From Caldovatus sediminis (GTDB taxonomy: Bacteria; Pseudomonadota; Alphaproteobacteria; Acetobacterales; Acetobacteraceae), in NCBI RefSeq assembly GCF_014644455.1, contig NZ_BMKS01000012.1:62001-126000 (forward strand): a DNA stretch of 64,000 nucleotides, in the 5' to 3' direction. The notes beneath the pieces were generated by a model that ran no database searches, was not told where the DNA came from, and was given only the letters and a program-made list of their open reading frames with translations. Below, piece by piece: positions 27,496 to 36,203 of this stretch (position 1 is its first letter; each line of letters begins with the position of its first letter). Made by a program: the position numbers and the translations under genes.

Positions 27496-27921
27496 ATGCC
27501 GGCGCTCAAGGGCAGCAAGACCGAAGAGAACCTGAAGTACGCCTTCGCGGGCGAGTCGCAGGCGAACCGCCGCTACCTCTACTTCGCCCAGAAGGCTGAC
27601 GTGGAGGGCTACAACGACGTCGCCGCGGTGTTCCGCTCCACCGCCGAGGGCGAGACCGGCCACGCGCACGGGCACCTCGAGTTCCTCGAGTCCGTCGGCG
27701 ATCCCGCGACCGGCCTGCCGATCGGCTCGACCGAGAAGAACCTCGCCGCGGCCGTCGCCGGCGAGACCCATGAGTACACCGACATGTATCCGGGCATGGC
27801 GCGCACCGCGCGCGAGGAAGGCTTCGAGGAGATCGCCGACTGGTTCGAGACGCTGGCGAAGGCCGAGCGCTCGCATGCCGGCCGGTTCCAGCGCGCGCTC
27901 GACGAGCTGAGGAAGGCCTGA
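27496..27921 (+). CDS. Rubrerythrin-family diiron protein lacking the rubredoxin domain
   Basis: 141-residue four-helix ferritin-like protein, probably a peroxide-reducing or electron-transfer diiron protein in the cytoplasm. Iron ligands are visible: E20 ([11 protein letters not shown]), E53 and H56 (EGETGHAH), E90/E93 (GETHEY), E124 and H127 (AERSHAGRF). The C-terminal rubredoxin-like Cys4 domain of classical rubrerythrin is missing, as in sulerythrin-type proteins, so electrons must come from another protein; the Fe-S protein next door is the obvious candidate. A strong hairpin follows at 27955. Confidence 0.92.
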   Translation: MPALKGSKTEENLKYAFAGESQANRRYLYFAQKADVEGYNDVAAVFRSTAEGETGHAHGHLEFLESVGDPATGLPIGSTEKNLAAAVAGETHEYTDMYPGMARTAREEGFEEIADWFETLAKAERSHAGRFQRALDELRKA

Positions 27922-27954
27922 TCGCCGCGGCGGCGCGGCGCGCCCGAACCGGTT

Positions 27955-27984
27955 GGGGGGCGGCCGGCGCGGCCGGCGCCCCCC
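27955..27984 (+). terminator. GC-rich hairpin between rubrerythrin and Fe-S protein genes
   Basis: GGGGGGCG at 27955-27962 pairs with CGCCCCCC at 27977-27984, and the 14 bases between can fold further (GCCGGC...GGCCGG). There is no T tract. It may be a partial terminator or mRNA stabiliser giving excess rubrerythrin over the downstream genes. Confidence 0.42.
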
Positions 27985-28032
27985 GTGATTCGTCCGCACA
28001 CCCTCATCGGCACGACCGAGAAACGAGGAGCC

Positions 28033-29406
28033 ATGCGCGAAGGCAGCCTCGAGGCGCCGGTGCGGCGCCCGCTCGCCTGGCGGGACCCGGACTTCACCGA
28101 CCCCGCGAAGCTCGACGCCGAGATGCGGCGCGTGTTCGACATCTGCCACGGCTGCCGCCGCTGCTTCAACCTGTGCGACAGCTTCCCCCGCCTGTTCGAC
28201 CTGATCGACGCGTCGCGGACGGGCGAGCTGGATTCGGTGGACAGCAAGGACTTCAAGCCGGTCGTGGACGCCTGCACGCTCTGCGACATGTGCTTCCTGA
28301 CCAAGTGCCCCTACGTCCCGCCGCACGAATTCGACCTCGACTTCCCGCACCTGATGCTGCGCTACCGGGCGATGGAGGCGAAGACGAAGGGCGTGCCCTT
28401 CGCGGACCGGGAGCTGGCGAAGACGGACCGCAACGGGAAGCTCGGCACCCTCGCCGCGCCGCTGGCGAACTGGCTGACCGACCGCGGCAACGCGCGCGGC
28501 CGCGCGCTGCTCGAGAGCCGCGCCGGGCTGCACCGCGAGGCGGAGCTGCCGCGCTACGCGAGCAGGAGCCTCGCGGCGCGGGCGCGGAAGGAGGCGCCGG
28601 CGGTGAACCGCGAGGCGCCGGCCTTCGGGAAGCGCAAGGCGGTGCTCTACGCCACCTGCTTCGGCAACTACAACGACCCCGGGCCGGGCCTCGCCACCCG
28701 CGCCGTGCTGGCGCGCAACGGCGTCGAGACCGAGGTGCTGCATCCGCGCTGCTGCGGCATGCCGACGCTCGAGCAGGGGCTGATCGAGGAGGTCGCGGCG
28801 GCGGCGCGCGAAGTGGCCGCGGCGCTCCTGCCGTGGATCGAGAAGGGCTACGACGTCGTCGCGCTCGTCCCCTCCTGCGCGCTGATGCTGAAGTTCGAGT
28901 GGCCGCTGATCCTGCCCGAGGAGCAGGCGGTGAAGCGGCTGGCGGAGGCGACCTTCGACGTCGCCGAGTACGTCGTGGACATCGCCCGCAAGGAGGGGCT
29001 GGCGCCGGGCCTCAGGCCGATCGAGGGCGGCATGACCCTGCACATGGCCTGCCACGCGCGGGCGCAGAACATGGGGCAGAAGGCCGCGGAGATGCTGCGC
29101 CTGATCCCCGGCGCCGAGGTGCAGGTCATCGAGCGCTGCTCCGGCCACGGCGGCGCCTGGGGATTCAAGAAGGCCAATTTCGAGACCGCGCTGAAGGTCG
29201 GCCGCCCCGTCGCGCGCCAGGCGCGCGAGGCGGGGAAGGCCTATGTCACCTCCGAATGCCCGCTGGCCGGGGTGCACATCATGCAGGGGATCGAGCGGCT
29301 CGGCGGGGGCGAGAAGGCCGGGCCGGAGCTGGTCCGCCATCCGATCCAGCTCCTCGCCCGCGCCTACGGCCTCGACGGCACCGCGCAGGGAGGAACCGCG
29401 CCATGA
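28033..29406 (+). CDS. HdrD/GlpC-like (Fe-S)-binding CCG-domain oxidoreductase
   Basis: 457-residue iron-sulfur protein. Two 4Fe-4S motifs are near the N-terminus: C38, C41, C44, C48 ([11 protein letters not shown]) and C81, C84, C87, C92 ([12 protein letters not shown]). Two cysteine-rich CCG-type regions follow (HPRCCGMP and HMACHARAQ...ERCSGHGG), as in heterodisulfide reductase HdrD and anaerobic glycerol-3-phosphate dehydrogenase subunit C. The GlpA/B partners are absent. With rubrerythrin before it and DUF3501 after it, this is the recurrent bacterial trio in which it probably passes electrons to the diiron centre. CGAGGAG precedes the ATG. Its stop overlaps the next start (ATGA). Confidence 0.88.
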   Translation: MREGSLEAPVRRPLAWRDPDFTDPAKLDAEMRRVFDICHGCRRCFNLCDSFPRLFDLIDASRTGELDSVDSKDFKPVVDACTLCDMCFLTKCPYVPPHEFDLDFPHLMLRYRAMEAKTKGVPFADRELAKTDRNGKLGTLAAPLANWLTDRGNARGRALLESRAGLHREAELPRYASRSLAARARKEAPAVNREAPAFGKRKAVLYATCFGNYNDPGPGLATRAVLARNGVETEVLHPRCCGMPTLEQGLIEEVAAAAREVAAALLPWIEKGYDVVALVPSCALMLKFEWPLILPEEQAVKRLAEATFDVAEYVVDIARKEGLAPGLRPIEGGMTLHMACHARAQNMGQKAAEMLRLIPGAEVQVIERCSGHGGAWGFKKANFETALKVGRPVARQAREAGKAYVTSECPLAGVHIMQGIERLGGGEKAGPELVRHPIQLLARAYGLDGTAQGGTAP

Positions 29407-30005
29407 CGACGCAGCCCATCCGCCGCCACGAGCTGACCGCGGCCGACATCCTGCCGATGGCCGAATACGCCAAGGTGCGCGCCGCGGAGCGCCGGCGCAT
29501 CGCCGCGCTCAAGCGCGACCGCCGCGTCGAGGTCGGGCCGCACGTGACCTTCTACTTCGAGAACTACGAGACCATGTGGCTGCAGGTCCACGAGATGGTC
29601 TGGATCGAGAAGGGCGGGCCGGAGCAGGTGCCCGACGAGCTCACCGCCTACAACCCGCTGATCCCGAAGGGGCGCGAGCTGGTCGCGACCTTCATGATCG
29701 AGATCGACGACCCGGTGCGGCGCAAGCGCGTCCTCGCCGGGCTCGGCGGCATCGAGGAGACGGCCTTCCTGACGGTCGGCGGCGAGACCATCGCCGGCGT
29801 GCCGGAGACCGACCAGGACCGCACCACGGCGGAGGGCAAGGCCTCCTCCGTCCAGTTCGTCCACTTCCCCTTCACCGAGGCGCAGGTCGCGGCGTTCCGC
29901 ACGCCGGGGGCGCAGGTGGTGCTCGGGCTGCGGCACCCGAACTACAGCCACATGGCGGTGCTGCCCGAACGGGTGCGCGCGGCGCTGGCGGGGGATTTCG
30001 ACTGA
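29403..30005 (+). CDS. DUF3501 family protein
   Basis: 200-residue protein of unknown function that typically follows the rubrerythrin/Fe-S pair. It opens RRHELTAADILPMAEYAKVRAAERRRI, with the conserved FYFENYETMWLQVHEM core and a KASSVQFVHFPFT stretch near the end. No cofactor motif or membrane segment is evident. The ATGA overlap with the Fe-S gene implies a fixed stoichiometry, so it may be a chaperone or docking subunit of a peroxide-handling complex. That role is inference. Confidence 0.85.
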   Translation: MTTQPIRRHELTAADILPMAEYAKVRAAERRRIAALKRDRRVEVGPHVTFYFENYETMWLQVHEMVWIEKGGPEQVPDELTAYNPLIPKGRELVATFMIEIDDPVRRKRVLAGLGGIEETAFLTVGGETIAGVPETDQDRTTAEGKASSVQFVHFPFTEAQVAAFRTPGAQVVLGLRHPNYSHMAVLPERVRAALAGDFD

Positions 30006-30097
30006 TCCGGGCCCCCGGCGCCGCCGGCGGGCTGGCGCGTCGGGGGCGGAATCGTCCTAGGCTCGCTCCCCTCCGCTGCGGGAGGGAGGGGCGCGCC

Positions 30098-31507
30098 ATG
30101 GCGATCGTCATCCACGGCACCACCATCGTCACCGGCGACGACGCCGGCACCATCCACCACGACGGCGCCATCGCCGTCGAGGGCAACCGGATCGCGGCGA
30201 TCGGGCCGGGCGAGGCGCTCCGCGCGCGCTTCCCCGGCGCGGAACTGGTGGACGGCCGCGACCGGGCGGTGCTGCCCGGCTTCGCCAACATCCACACCCA
30301 TCTCGGCATGACCCTCGCGCGCGGCGTGTTCGAGGACCTCTCGCCGCCGCACCTGCCGCCCTTCTGCGGCGGCCTCGCGCCGCTGCCGCTGCCGCGGCTC
30401 TCGGCGGAGGAGAACGCGGTGATGTGCCAGCTCGGCGCGCTGGAGGCGATCCGCAGCGGCACCACCGCCCTGCTCGAGGACGGCGCGGACATCGCGCACT
30501 ACGCGCCGCAGATGGCGGACACCGGCCTGCGCATGCTGCTCGCCGAGCGCGCCTGGGACCGCGCCGGGGCCGGCATCGGCGATCCGGGACCCTTCGTCGC
30601 CGACGCGCGGCTCGGCGAGGCCGGGCTCGAGCGCATCGCGGCGCTGCACGCGCGCTGGCACGGCGCGGGCGAGGGGCGGATCACGGTCGGCGTCGCCGCC
30701 TGGGCGCCGGACATGTGCACGCCGGGGCTGCTGCGGAAGCTGCGCGACCTCCAGGAGAGGCTCGGCGCGATCTGCACGATCCACCTCAACCAGATCTGGG
30801 GCGAGGTGGCGGCGGTGCAGGCGCATCGCGGCGGGATGCTGCCGACCGAGTACCTGGCGAGCCTCGACTTCCTGCACGAGCGCCTGGTCGCGGCGCACTG
30901 CCGCTGCATGGAGCACCGCGAGGAGCGGCTGCTCGGCAGGGCGCGGGCCGCGGTCGCCTTCAACGCGGCGATCGCGGCGCGGCGCGGCCTGTCGCCGCGG
31001 ATCTCGGTGCTGGAGGAGCTCGGCTGCACCATCGGCATGGGCTCGGACAACATGGCCGAGGACATGGTGGAGGTGACGCGCACCGGCCTCTTCATGGAGC
31101 GCGTGCGGCGCCGGGACGGGCGCCGGCCGACGCCCGAGGAGGCGCTGCGCTGGGCGACGCGCAACGGCTACCGCGCGATGGGCATCGCGGAGGGCGGCTG
31201 GCTGGCGCCGGGGAACCTCGCCGACCTGATCGTGATCCGCACCGACCGGCCGCACCTGGTGCCGCGGCTGCGCATCGTCTCCGACTTCGTCCACCAGGGC
31301 CAGGCGTCCGACGTGGAGTCCGTGATGGTGGACGGGCGCTGGATCATGCGCGACGGCCGGGTGCTGACCATGGACGAGGCGGCGATCGTCCGCGAGGCCG
31401 ACCGCATCGCGCGCCGCGCCTGGGCGCGGCTCTTCGCCGAGCGGCCGGAGCTCGCGGCGCCGCCCGGCTTCGCGCCCCCGCCGGCCGCCTGGGCACGCGG
31501 GCGTTGA
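30098..31507 (+). CDS. Amidohydrolase (TrzN/AtzB/SsnA-like, metal-dependent)
   Basis: Cytosolic metal-dependent hydrolase of 469 residues. Metal ligands are visible in NIHTHLG (HxH), a His in CTIHLNQIWGE, a His in VAAHCRCME and the Asp in MGSDNMAED. The C-terminal beta segment (GNLADLIVIRTDRPHLVP) is typical of the TrzN/guanine-deaminase/AtzB group, which deaminates or dechlorinates N-heterocycles. Unlike most members it has an extended FEDLSPPHLPPFCGG loop after HTH. It starts a co-directional run with a binding protein and two PuuE-like deacetylases, which suggests use of a nitrogen heterocycle or ureide. Substrate unproven. Confidence 0.86.
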   Translation: MAIVIHGTTIVTGDDAGTIHHDGAIAVEGNRIAAIGPGEALRARFPGAELVDGRDRAVLPGFANIHTHLGMTLARGVFEDLSPPHLPPFCGGLAPLPLPRLSAEENAVMCQLGALEAIRSGTTALLEDGADIAHYAPQMADTGLRMLLAERAWDRAGAGIGDPGPFVADARLGEAGLERIAALHARWHGAGEGRITVGVAAWAPDMCTPGLLRKLRDLQERLGAICTIHLNQIWGEVAAVQAHRGGMLPTEYLASLDFLHERLVAAHCRCMEHREERLLGRARAAVAFNAAIAARRGLSPRISVLEELGCTIGMGSDNMAEDMVEVTRTGLFMERVRRRDGRRPTPEEALRWATRNGYRAMGIAEGGWLAPGNLADLIVIRTDRPHLVPRLRIVSDFVHQGQASDVESVMVDGRWIMRDGRVLTMDEAAIVREADRIARRAWARLFAERPELAAPPGFAPPPAAWARGR

Positions 31508-31564
31508 ACCCGCCGCGCGGCGGGGCCTATGCTCGCCCGTTGCAGCGCGGGGAGGCGGGTTCCG

Positions 31565-33154
31565 ATGGGCATCCGGCGAAGGACTCTGCTGCAGGGGGCG
31601 GCCGCCGCCCCGGCGCTCCTGTCCCGGGCGACGCGCGAGGCGGCGGCGCAGGAGGGGCGCAAGGTCGTCCGCTCCGTGCCGATCGGCGACCTCCGCGCCC
31701 TCGATCCGATCTGGACGACGGCGTACATCACGCGCAACCACGGATATCTGGTCTGGGACACGCTGTTCGCGCTCGATGCGCAGAACCGGCCGCAGCCGCA
31801 GATGGTCGGCGGCTGGGAGACGAGCGGCGACGGGCTGACCTGGACCTTCCAGCTCCGCCCCGGGCTGATGTGGCACGACGACACGCCGGTGCGCGCCGCG
31901 GACTGCGTCGCCTCGATCCGGCGCTGGGGCGCGCGCGACGGCATGGGGCGCGCGCTGATGGCGGTGACGGACTCGCTGGAGGCGGCGGACGAGCGCACCT
32001 TCCGGCTGAGGCTGAAGCAGCGCGTCGGGTTCGTGCTCGACGCGCTCGGCAAGATCGACAGCAGCGTGCCGTTCATGATGCCGGAGCGGCTCGCGCGCAC
32101 CGACCCGAACCAGGCGGTCACCGAGGCCGTCGGCTCCGGTCCCTTCCGGTTCGTGCGCGAGGAATGGGTGCCGGGCGTGAAGGTCGTGTACGAGAAGTTC
32201 CGGCGCTACGTGCCGCGCGACGAGCCGGCGAGCCAGGCGGCGGGCGGCAAGGTGGCGAGGATAGACCGCGTGGAGTCGCTCTACACGCCGGACGCGGCGA
32301 CGGCGATGAACGGGCTGCTCACCGGCGAGTTCGACCTGCTGGAATCGCCCGCGCCCGACCTGGTGGCGCGGATGCGCCGCGCGCCCGACGTGGTGGTGGT
32401 GCCGAACGACCCGCTCGGCTACATCCTGTTCTGCGTGATCAACCACCTCCACCCGCCCTTCGACAGGGTCGAGGCGCGGCGGGCGCTGATGGCGGCGGTG
32501 AAGCAGTCGGACTTCATGGCGGGGACGGTGGGGGAGGGGACGCCCTGGCGCGAATGCGCCGCCGTGTTCGGCTGCCGGCCGGACGAGCCGCCGCAGTTCG
32601 ACACGCTCGGCTGGGAACCGCACGATCCGGCGAAAGGGGCGGCGATGCTGCGCGCCGCGGGCTACGACGGGCGGCCGATCGTCGTGCTCGATCCGGCGGA
32701 CAACGCAACGCTGCACCCGGGGGCGCTGCTGATCGCCGAGGCGCTGCGGAAGATCGGCGCGGCCGTGGACCTCCAGGCGATGGACTGGAGCGCGCTGGTG
32801 CAGCGCCGCAACTCGCGCGCGGCGCCGGGGCAGGGCGGGTGGAACGTCTTCGTCACCAACGCGACGATCACCGGCATCGCCAACCCGCTGCTCAACACCT
32901 TCGTCCGGCACTGCGAGGAGGGCTGGTTCGGCTGGCCCTGCGACCGCCGCGTGGGCGAGCTGACGCGCGCCTGGACCTTCGAGACGGATCCCGGGGAGCG
33001 CCAGCGGATCCTGAAGCGGCTCGAGAAGGTGCATGTCGAGACGGTGACGCAGATCCCGCTCGGCCAGTACCGCAGCGTGATCGCGCACCGGCGCGCGCTG
33101 CGCGGCTTGCTGCCCGGGCCGGCGCTGTTCTACTGGAACATCGAGAAGGGGTGA
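31565..33154 (+). CDS. ABC transporter substrate-binding protein, family 5 (peptide/nickel type)
   Basis: Periplasmic receptor of 529 residues with a twin-arginine-like leader (MGIRRRTLLQGAAAAPALL). The family 5 pattern is clear: DPIWTTAYITRNHGYLVWDTLF, WTFQLRPGLMWHDDTPVRAADC, VGSGPFRFV and the late NPLLNTFVRHC region. These receptors take up peptides, opines, glutathione or other large solutes. No permease or ATPase genes follow, so it must borrow a distant transporter. Downstream deacetylases suggest the imported compound is hydrolysed inside. The longer in-frame start at 31529 was rejected because the leader begins at 31565. Confidence 0.88.
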   Translation: MGIRRRTLLQGAAAAPALLSRATREAAAQEGRKVVRSVPIGDLRALDPIWTTAYITRNHGYLVWDTLFALDAQNRPQPQMVGGWETSGDGLTWTFQLRPGLMWHDDTPVRAADCVASIRRWGARDGMGRALMAVTDSLEAADERTFRLRLKQRVGFVLDALGKIDSSVPFMMPERLARTDPNQAVTEAVGSGPFRFVREEWVPGVKVVYEKFRRYVPRDEPASQAAGGKVARIDRVESLYTPDAATAMNGLLTGEFDLLESPAPDLVARMRRAPDVVVVPNDPLGYILFCVINHLHPPFDRVEARRALMAAVKQSDFMAGTVGEGTPWRECAAVFGCRPDEPPQFDTLGWEPHDPAKGAAMLRAAGYDGRPIVVLDPADNATLHPGALLIAEALRKIGAAVDLQAMDWSALVQRRNSRAAPGQGGWNVFVTNATITGIANPLLNTFVRHCEEGWFGWPCDRRVGELTRAWTFETDPGERQRILKRLEKVHVETVTQIPLGQYRSVIAHRRALRGLLPGPALFYWNIEKG

Positions 33155-33220
33155 GGTCGCCGGCGGGGGCATCCCGCTCCCCCGCCCTCGCCGGAACCGC
33201 AGGGGCTCGCGCACGCCGTG

Positions 33221-34111
33221 ATGACAGCAGCCGACACGCTCGATCGCGAGATCGAGGATCTCGTCAGGGTCGCCCGCGACCACGTCGCCCGCCACGAGCC
33301 CATCACCGACCTGCGCTGGCCCGACGGCGTGCGCATTGCGGTCAACTTCACCGCCGATTTCGACGCCATGCTGCTGCGCCGGCTGCTCAACGAGCCGCCG
33401 ATGCAGCTCGCCAAGGGCGAGTTCGGCGGCCGTGTCGGCATCTGGCGGCTGATCGAGCTGTTCGACGCCCATGGCGTGAAGGCGACCTTCTTCACGCCGG
33501 GGCGGATCGCCGAGCTCTACCCGGACTCGCTCAGGGCCGCCGCGCGCAGCGGCCACGAGGTGGCGGACCACATGTGGGAGCACCACGTCCCGAAGGATCC
33601 GGCGCTGGAGCACGACCACCTGCGCAAGACGATGGCGGCGCTGGAATCCGTCACCGGCCGGCGCCCCTACGGCACGCGGAGCTGGCACACCCAGGCGCTG
33701 CTGGTCGGGGAGGGGTTCCTCTACAACTCGCACGGCCACGCGAGCCACCGGCCGTACTACATCTGGGACGCCGAGCGGCGCAGCCGGATGCTCAACCTGC
33801 CGTTCCACTACAGCATCGACGACGCGATGTACTACAGCTTCGCCTGGCTCGGCAGCGCCAACCCGGCGCAGCGCCTCAGCGACACCGACCGGGTCGAGGA
33901 GCTGTGGTGGAACGCCTTCTGGCAGCAGTACCAGCAGGAGGGCGGCTACCTGAACATCTGCCTGCACCCCTTCGTCTCCGGCCGCGCGCTGCGCATCGCC
34001 ATGCTGGAGCGGCTGATCCAGCGGATGAAGCGCCTGCCCGGGGTGTGGTTCCCGACCTGCGAGGAGGTGGCGCGGCACTGCCTCGCCAACCACCCGCCGC
34101 GCGCGGCGTGA
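33221..34111 (+). CDS. NodB/PuuE-like polysaccharide-deacetylase-family hydrolase
   Basis: 296-residue NodB-fold protein of the cytosolic PuuE-like branch rather than a cell-wall deacetylase, as it has no signal peptide. Motif 1 acidic residues are D46/D48 (FTADFDAM), motif 2 is H117-x3-H121 (GHEVADHMWEHH), and WFPTCEEVARH forms the usual C-terminus. PuuE members hydrolyse allantoin and related ureides. A GTG immediately before the ATG is an alternative start. It is followed 19 bases later by a second member, so the two could act on successive amide bonds or form a heteromer. Confidence 0.82.
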   Translation: MTAADTLDREIEDLVRVARDHVARHEPITDLRWPDGVRIAVNFTADFDAMLLRRLLNEPPMQLAKGEFGGRVGIWRLIELFDAHGVKATFFTPGRIAELYPDSLRAAARSGHEVADHMWEHHVPKDPALEHDHLRKTMAALESVTGRRPYGTRSWHTQALLVGEGFLYNSHGHASHRPYYIWDAERRSRMLNLPFHYSIDDAMYYSFAWLGSANPAQRLSDTDRVEELWWNAFWQQYQQEGGYLNICLHPFVSGRALRIAMLERLIQRMKRLPGVWFPTCEEVARHCLANHPPRAA

Positions 34112-34130
34112 GCGGAGAGGAACGCGGCCG

Positions 34131-35069
34131 ATGCCCTGGAAGCAGAATTACACCATCTCGGACGAGAAGAGCCTGCCGGACCCCGAGATCCGCTGGCCGG
34201 GCGGCGCGCGCTGCTGCTTCAGCGTCACGGTGGACCTCAGCGTCGCCGCGGGACCGGAGGGGATCCGCGCGGCGGACCTCACGACTGGGCCGGCCTATTT
34301 CGGCATGCACGAGGGACTCTCGGGGCTGCGCGCGGTCTTCGCGCGGTACGGGATCCGCGCGACCTTCGCCGTGCCTGCGGTGATGGCGCGCATCCAGGCC
34401 GACGCGGTGAAGAGCCTCGCCGCGGAGGGGCACGAGATCGCGGCGAACGGCCTGCGCCACGAGGACGTGTCCGGCCTCGACCGCGCCGAGGAGAAGGCGC
34501 GCATCGAGCGCGCCGGCGCCATCCTCGCCGAGGTCGCGGGCAGCCGGCCGGTCGGCTGGTATTCGCTGCCGCGCCAGGGCGATCCCTTCGCGGGCGGGAC
34601 GATCAGCCCGAACACCGTGGATCTGCTGATCGAGGCCGGCTACGAGTACATGGGCAACGGCCTCGCCGACGACATCCCGCACTGGTGGGTGACGGACTTC
34701 GCGACGCGGCGCGCGATCCTCGCGATGCCCTACTACTACCACTTCGACGACCAGTGGTTCCTGATGTTCCCGTCCAAGGGCACGGGCCTGGAGCACGCGG
34801 ACTTCCTGTTCCGCAACTGGCGGGCGGAGTTCGCGGCGCAATACGGGCGCGGGCGCCACTTCCACATGGTGCTCCATCCCCGCCACATCGGCTGGGCGCA
34901 CCGGCTGCAGCTGCTCGACGAGTTCCTCGCCCAGGCGCTTCGCCATCCCGGGCTGTGGAACCCGACGGCGGCCGAGTGCGCGCGGCACTGGAAGGCGACC
35001 TATCCGAAGGAGAGCCACCTCAGGCTCGAGCCGAGCATCTGGAAGGACTACCCCGGCAGCCTGAGCTGA
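34131..35069 (+). CDS. NodB/PuuE-like hydrolase with altered metal motif
   Basis: 312-residue second NodB-fold protein. It keeps one acidic residue at motif 1 (D35, SVTVDLSVA) but motif 2 reads GHEIAANGLRHED, with N106 where the first metal His is expected and H110 retained. Some PuuE-type allantoinases work without metal, so it may still be active. The rest (YSLPRQGDPF, MPYYYHFDDQWF, HPRHIGWAHR) is intact and well conserved in style. It belongs to the same operon as the previous gene and closes the 30.1-35.1 kb cluster. Confidence 0.8.
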   Translation: MPWKQNYTISDEKSLPDPEIRWPGGARCCFSVTVDLSVAAGPEGIRAADLTTGPAYFGMHEGLSGLRAVFARYGIRATFAVPAVMARIQADAVKSLAAEGHEIAANGLRHEDVSGLDRAEEKARIERAGAILAEVAGSRPVGWYSLPRQGDPFAGGTISPNTVDLLIEAGYEYMGNGLADDIPHWWVTDFATRRAILAMPYYYHFDDQWFLMFPSKGTGLEHADFLFRNWRAEFAAQYGRGRHFHMVLHPRHIGWAHRLQLLDEFLAQALRHPGLWNPTAAECARHWKATYPKESHLRLEPSIWKDYPGSLS

Positions 35070-35109
35070 TCCGGCCCGCCATGGCGCCGCCCTTCCCGCG
35101 GCGGCCGGC

Positions 35110-35307
35110 ATGCTCGGCGCCGAGCTGGAGGGCGCAGACCTCTCCCGGCACCTCGACGACGAGACGATGGGAGAGATCCGCTTCCGCTGGGAAGCCGGCT
35201 CGCGCGCCTTCTGGGACAACCGGTGCACGATGCGCTTCGCGATCAATGACTACCCGGGCGAGGCACGGGTGATGCACCGCGTCATGATCTGCGGCGACGC
35301 GCCCTTC
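35110..35307 (+). pseudogene. TauD/TfdA dioxygenase remnant with large internal deletion
   Basis: The frame begins MLGAELEGADLSRHLDDET, the N-terminus of TauD/TfdA alpha-ketoglutarate dioxygenases. It then jumps at GEIRFRWEAG directly to the C-terminal segment SRAFWDNRCTMRFAINDYPG...RVMHRV...GDAPF. Roughly 200 residues between them, including the HxD iron ligands, are gone. The distal iron His, normally in a QHYA-type context, is R (TMRFA). After GDAPF the frame continues into unrelated sequence. A clear dead gene created by an in-frame internal deletion. Confidence 0.75.
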
Positions 35308-35375
35308 CGAGATCGGGCCGTAGCGCGCCGGCCCCCGATATGGGGTGGTCGCCTGGCGCATCCTGGCCGCCCCGT

Positions 35376-35744
35376 TCAGTGCGCGTGGCGGGGCGGTGCG
35401 GCGCCGGCCGCCGCCAGCGTCAGGCGGAGCCGGAGCGGCAGCCGCGCGAGCCGGCGCAACTCGTCCAGGGGCCCGTCGGCCACTAGGCGCCCGCGGTCGA
35501 GGATGACGACGCGCTCGACTCGTCCCTCCAGCTCCGGGAGCGCGTGGGAGGAGAGCAGCACCGTGGTGCCGCCGCCCGCGAGTTCGGCGAGGATGTCGTA
35601 GAGCCTCTGCCGCATCTCCGGATCGAGGCCGGTGGTCGGCTCGTCGAGCAGCAGGACCCGCGGGGCGCCGATCAGCGGCTGGGCGAGGCCGCGGCGCTGG
35701 CGCATGCCCTTCGAATAGGTCCCGACGTGCCGGCCGGGCTCCAA
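35376..35744 (-). pseudogene. Fragment of NosF-like ABC ATPase
   Basis: The frame reads VGTYSKGMRQRRGLAQPLIG, then PRVLLLDEPTTGLDPEMRQR and TVLLSSHALPELEGRVERV, ending near ELRRLARLPLRLRL. This matches the second half of the ATPase domain of NosF, the ATPase for copper-site maturation of nitrous oxide reductase. The signature loop and Walker B are present; Walker A and the start are missing and so is the C-terminal third. No nosZ, nosD or nosY is nearby. It is a truncated relic inside a decayed stretch. Confidence 0.7.
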
Positions 35745-35816
35745 GGATCGCCTTCGCGAGGCATGGGCGGCGGGGGCGGAACGGCCCGAACACCGTTCCG
35801 GCGACGCCGCGCGGAT

Positions 35817-36203
35817 TCATCTCTGCGATTCGAGGTAGGCGATCAGGTCGTTGAGCTGCTGCTCGTTGCGCAAGCCCGGGTAGGACATGCTGCCGCCGGG
35901 CACGACCGCTCTCGGGTTGCGGATATAGGCGCGCAGGTTCTCCTCGGTCCATACGAAGTTCTGCTCGCGCTTCTCCTGCATCGGGCGGGAGTAGCGGAAT
36001 CCTTCGACGGATCCCGCCCTGCGGCCGACCACGCCATGCAGGTTCGGGCCAACCAGGTTGCGCCCGCCCTGGTCGATCGTGTGGCAGGCGCGGCACTGGT
36101 TGAAGACACGCTGACCCGCTGCCGCATCCTGCCCCGCGGCGGGCGGCGGCGCCGCGACGGCGAGGAGCAGGACGGACGCGAGCGATACGACGCAGCGGAC
36201 CAT
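35817..36203 (-). CDS. Class I cytochrome c (c2/c550-like)
   Basis: 128-residue periplasmic electron carrier. A Sec-type signal (VVSLASVLLLAVAAPPPAAG) precedes mature QDAAAGQRVF. The heme site is C37-x-x-C40-H41 (CRACHTID), with G-x-N-L-V-G-PNLHGVVGR typical of c2/c550 types. The axial Met is probably M106 in GGSMSYPG. It appears intact, unlike the NosF fragment just downstream. It may donate electrons to an oxidase or reductase encoded elsewhere. The ATG at 36203 is chosen for its signal peptide. Confidence 0.88.
   Translation of the reverse strand: MVRCVVSLASVLLLAVAAPPPAAGQDAAAGQRVFNQCRACHTIDQGGRNLVGPNLHGVVGRRAGSVEGFRYSRPMQEKREQNFVWTEENLRAYIRNPRAVVPGGSMSYPGLRNEQQLNDLIAYLESQR

Noticed and set aside
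29942-34093. A 1383-codon open frame on the minus strand
   Set aside because: Antisense to the amidohydrolase, binding protein and deacetylase genes; composition typical of a shadow.
35110-35601. Intact small gene of 163 codons
   Set aside because: The first 66 codons are two fused ends of a TauD gene and the rest is unrelated read-through, so it is listed as a pseudogene.
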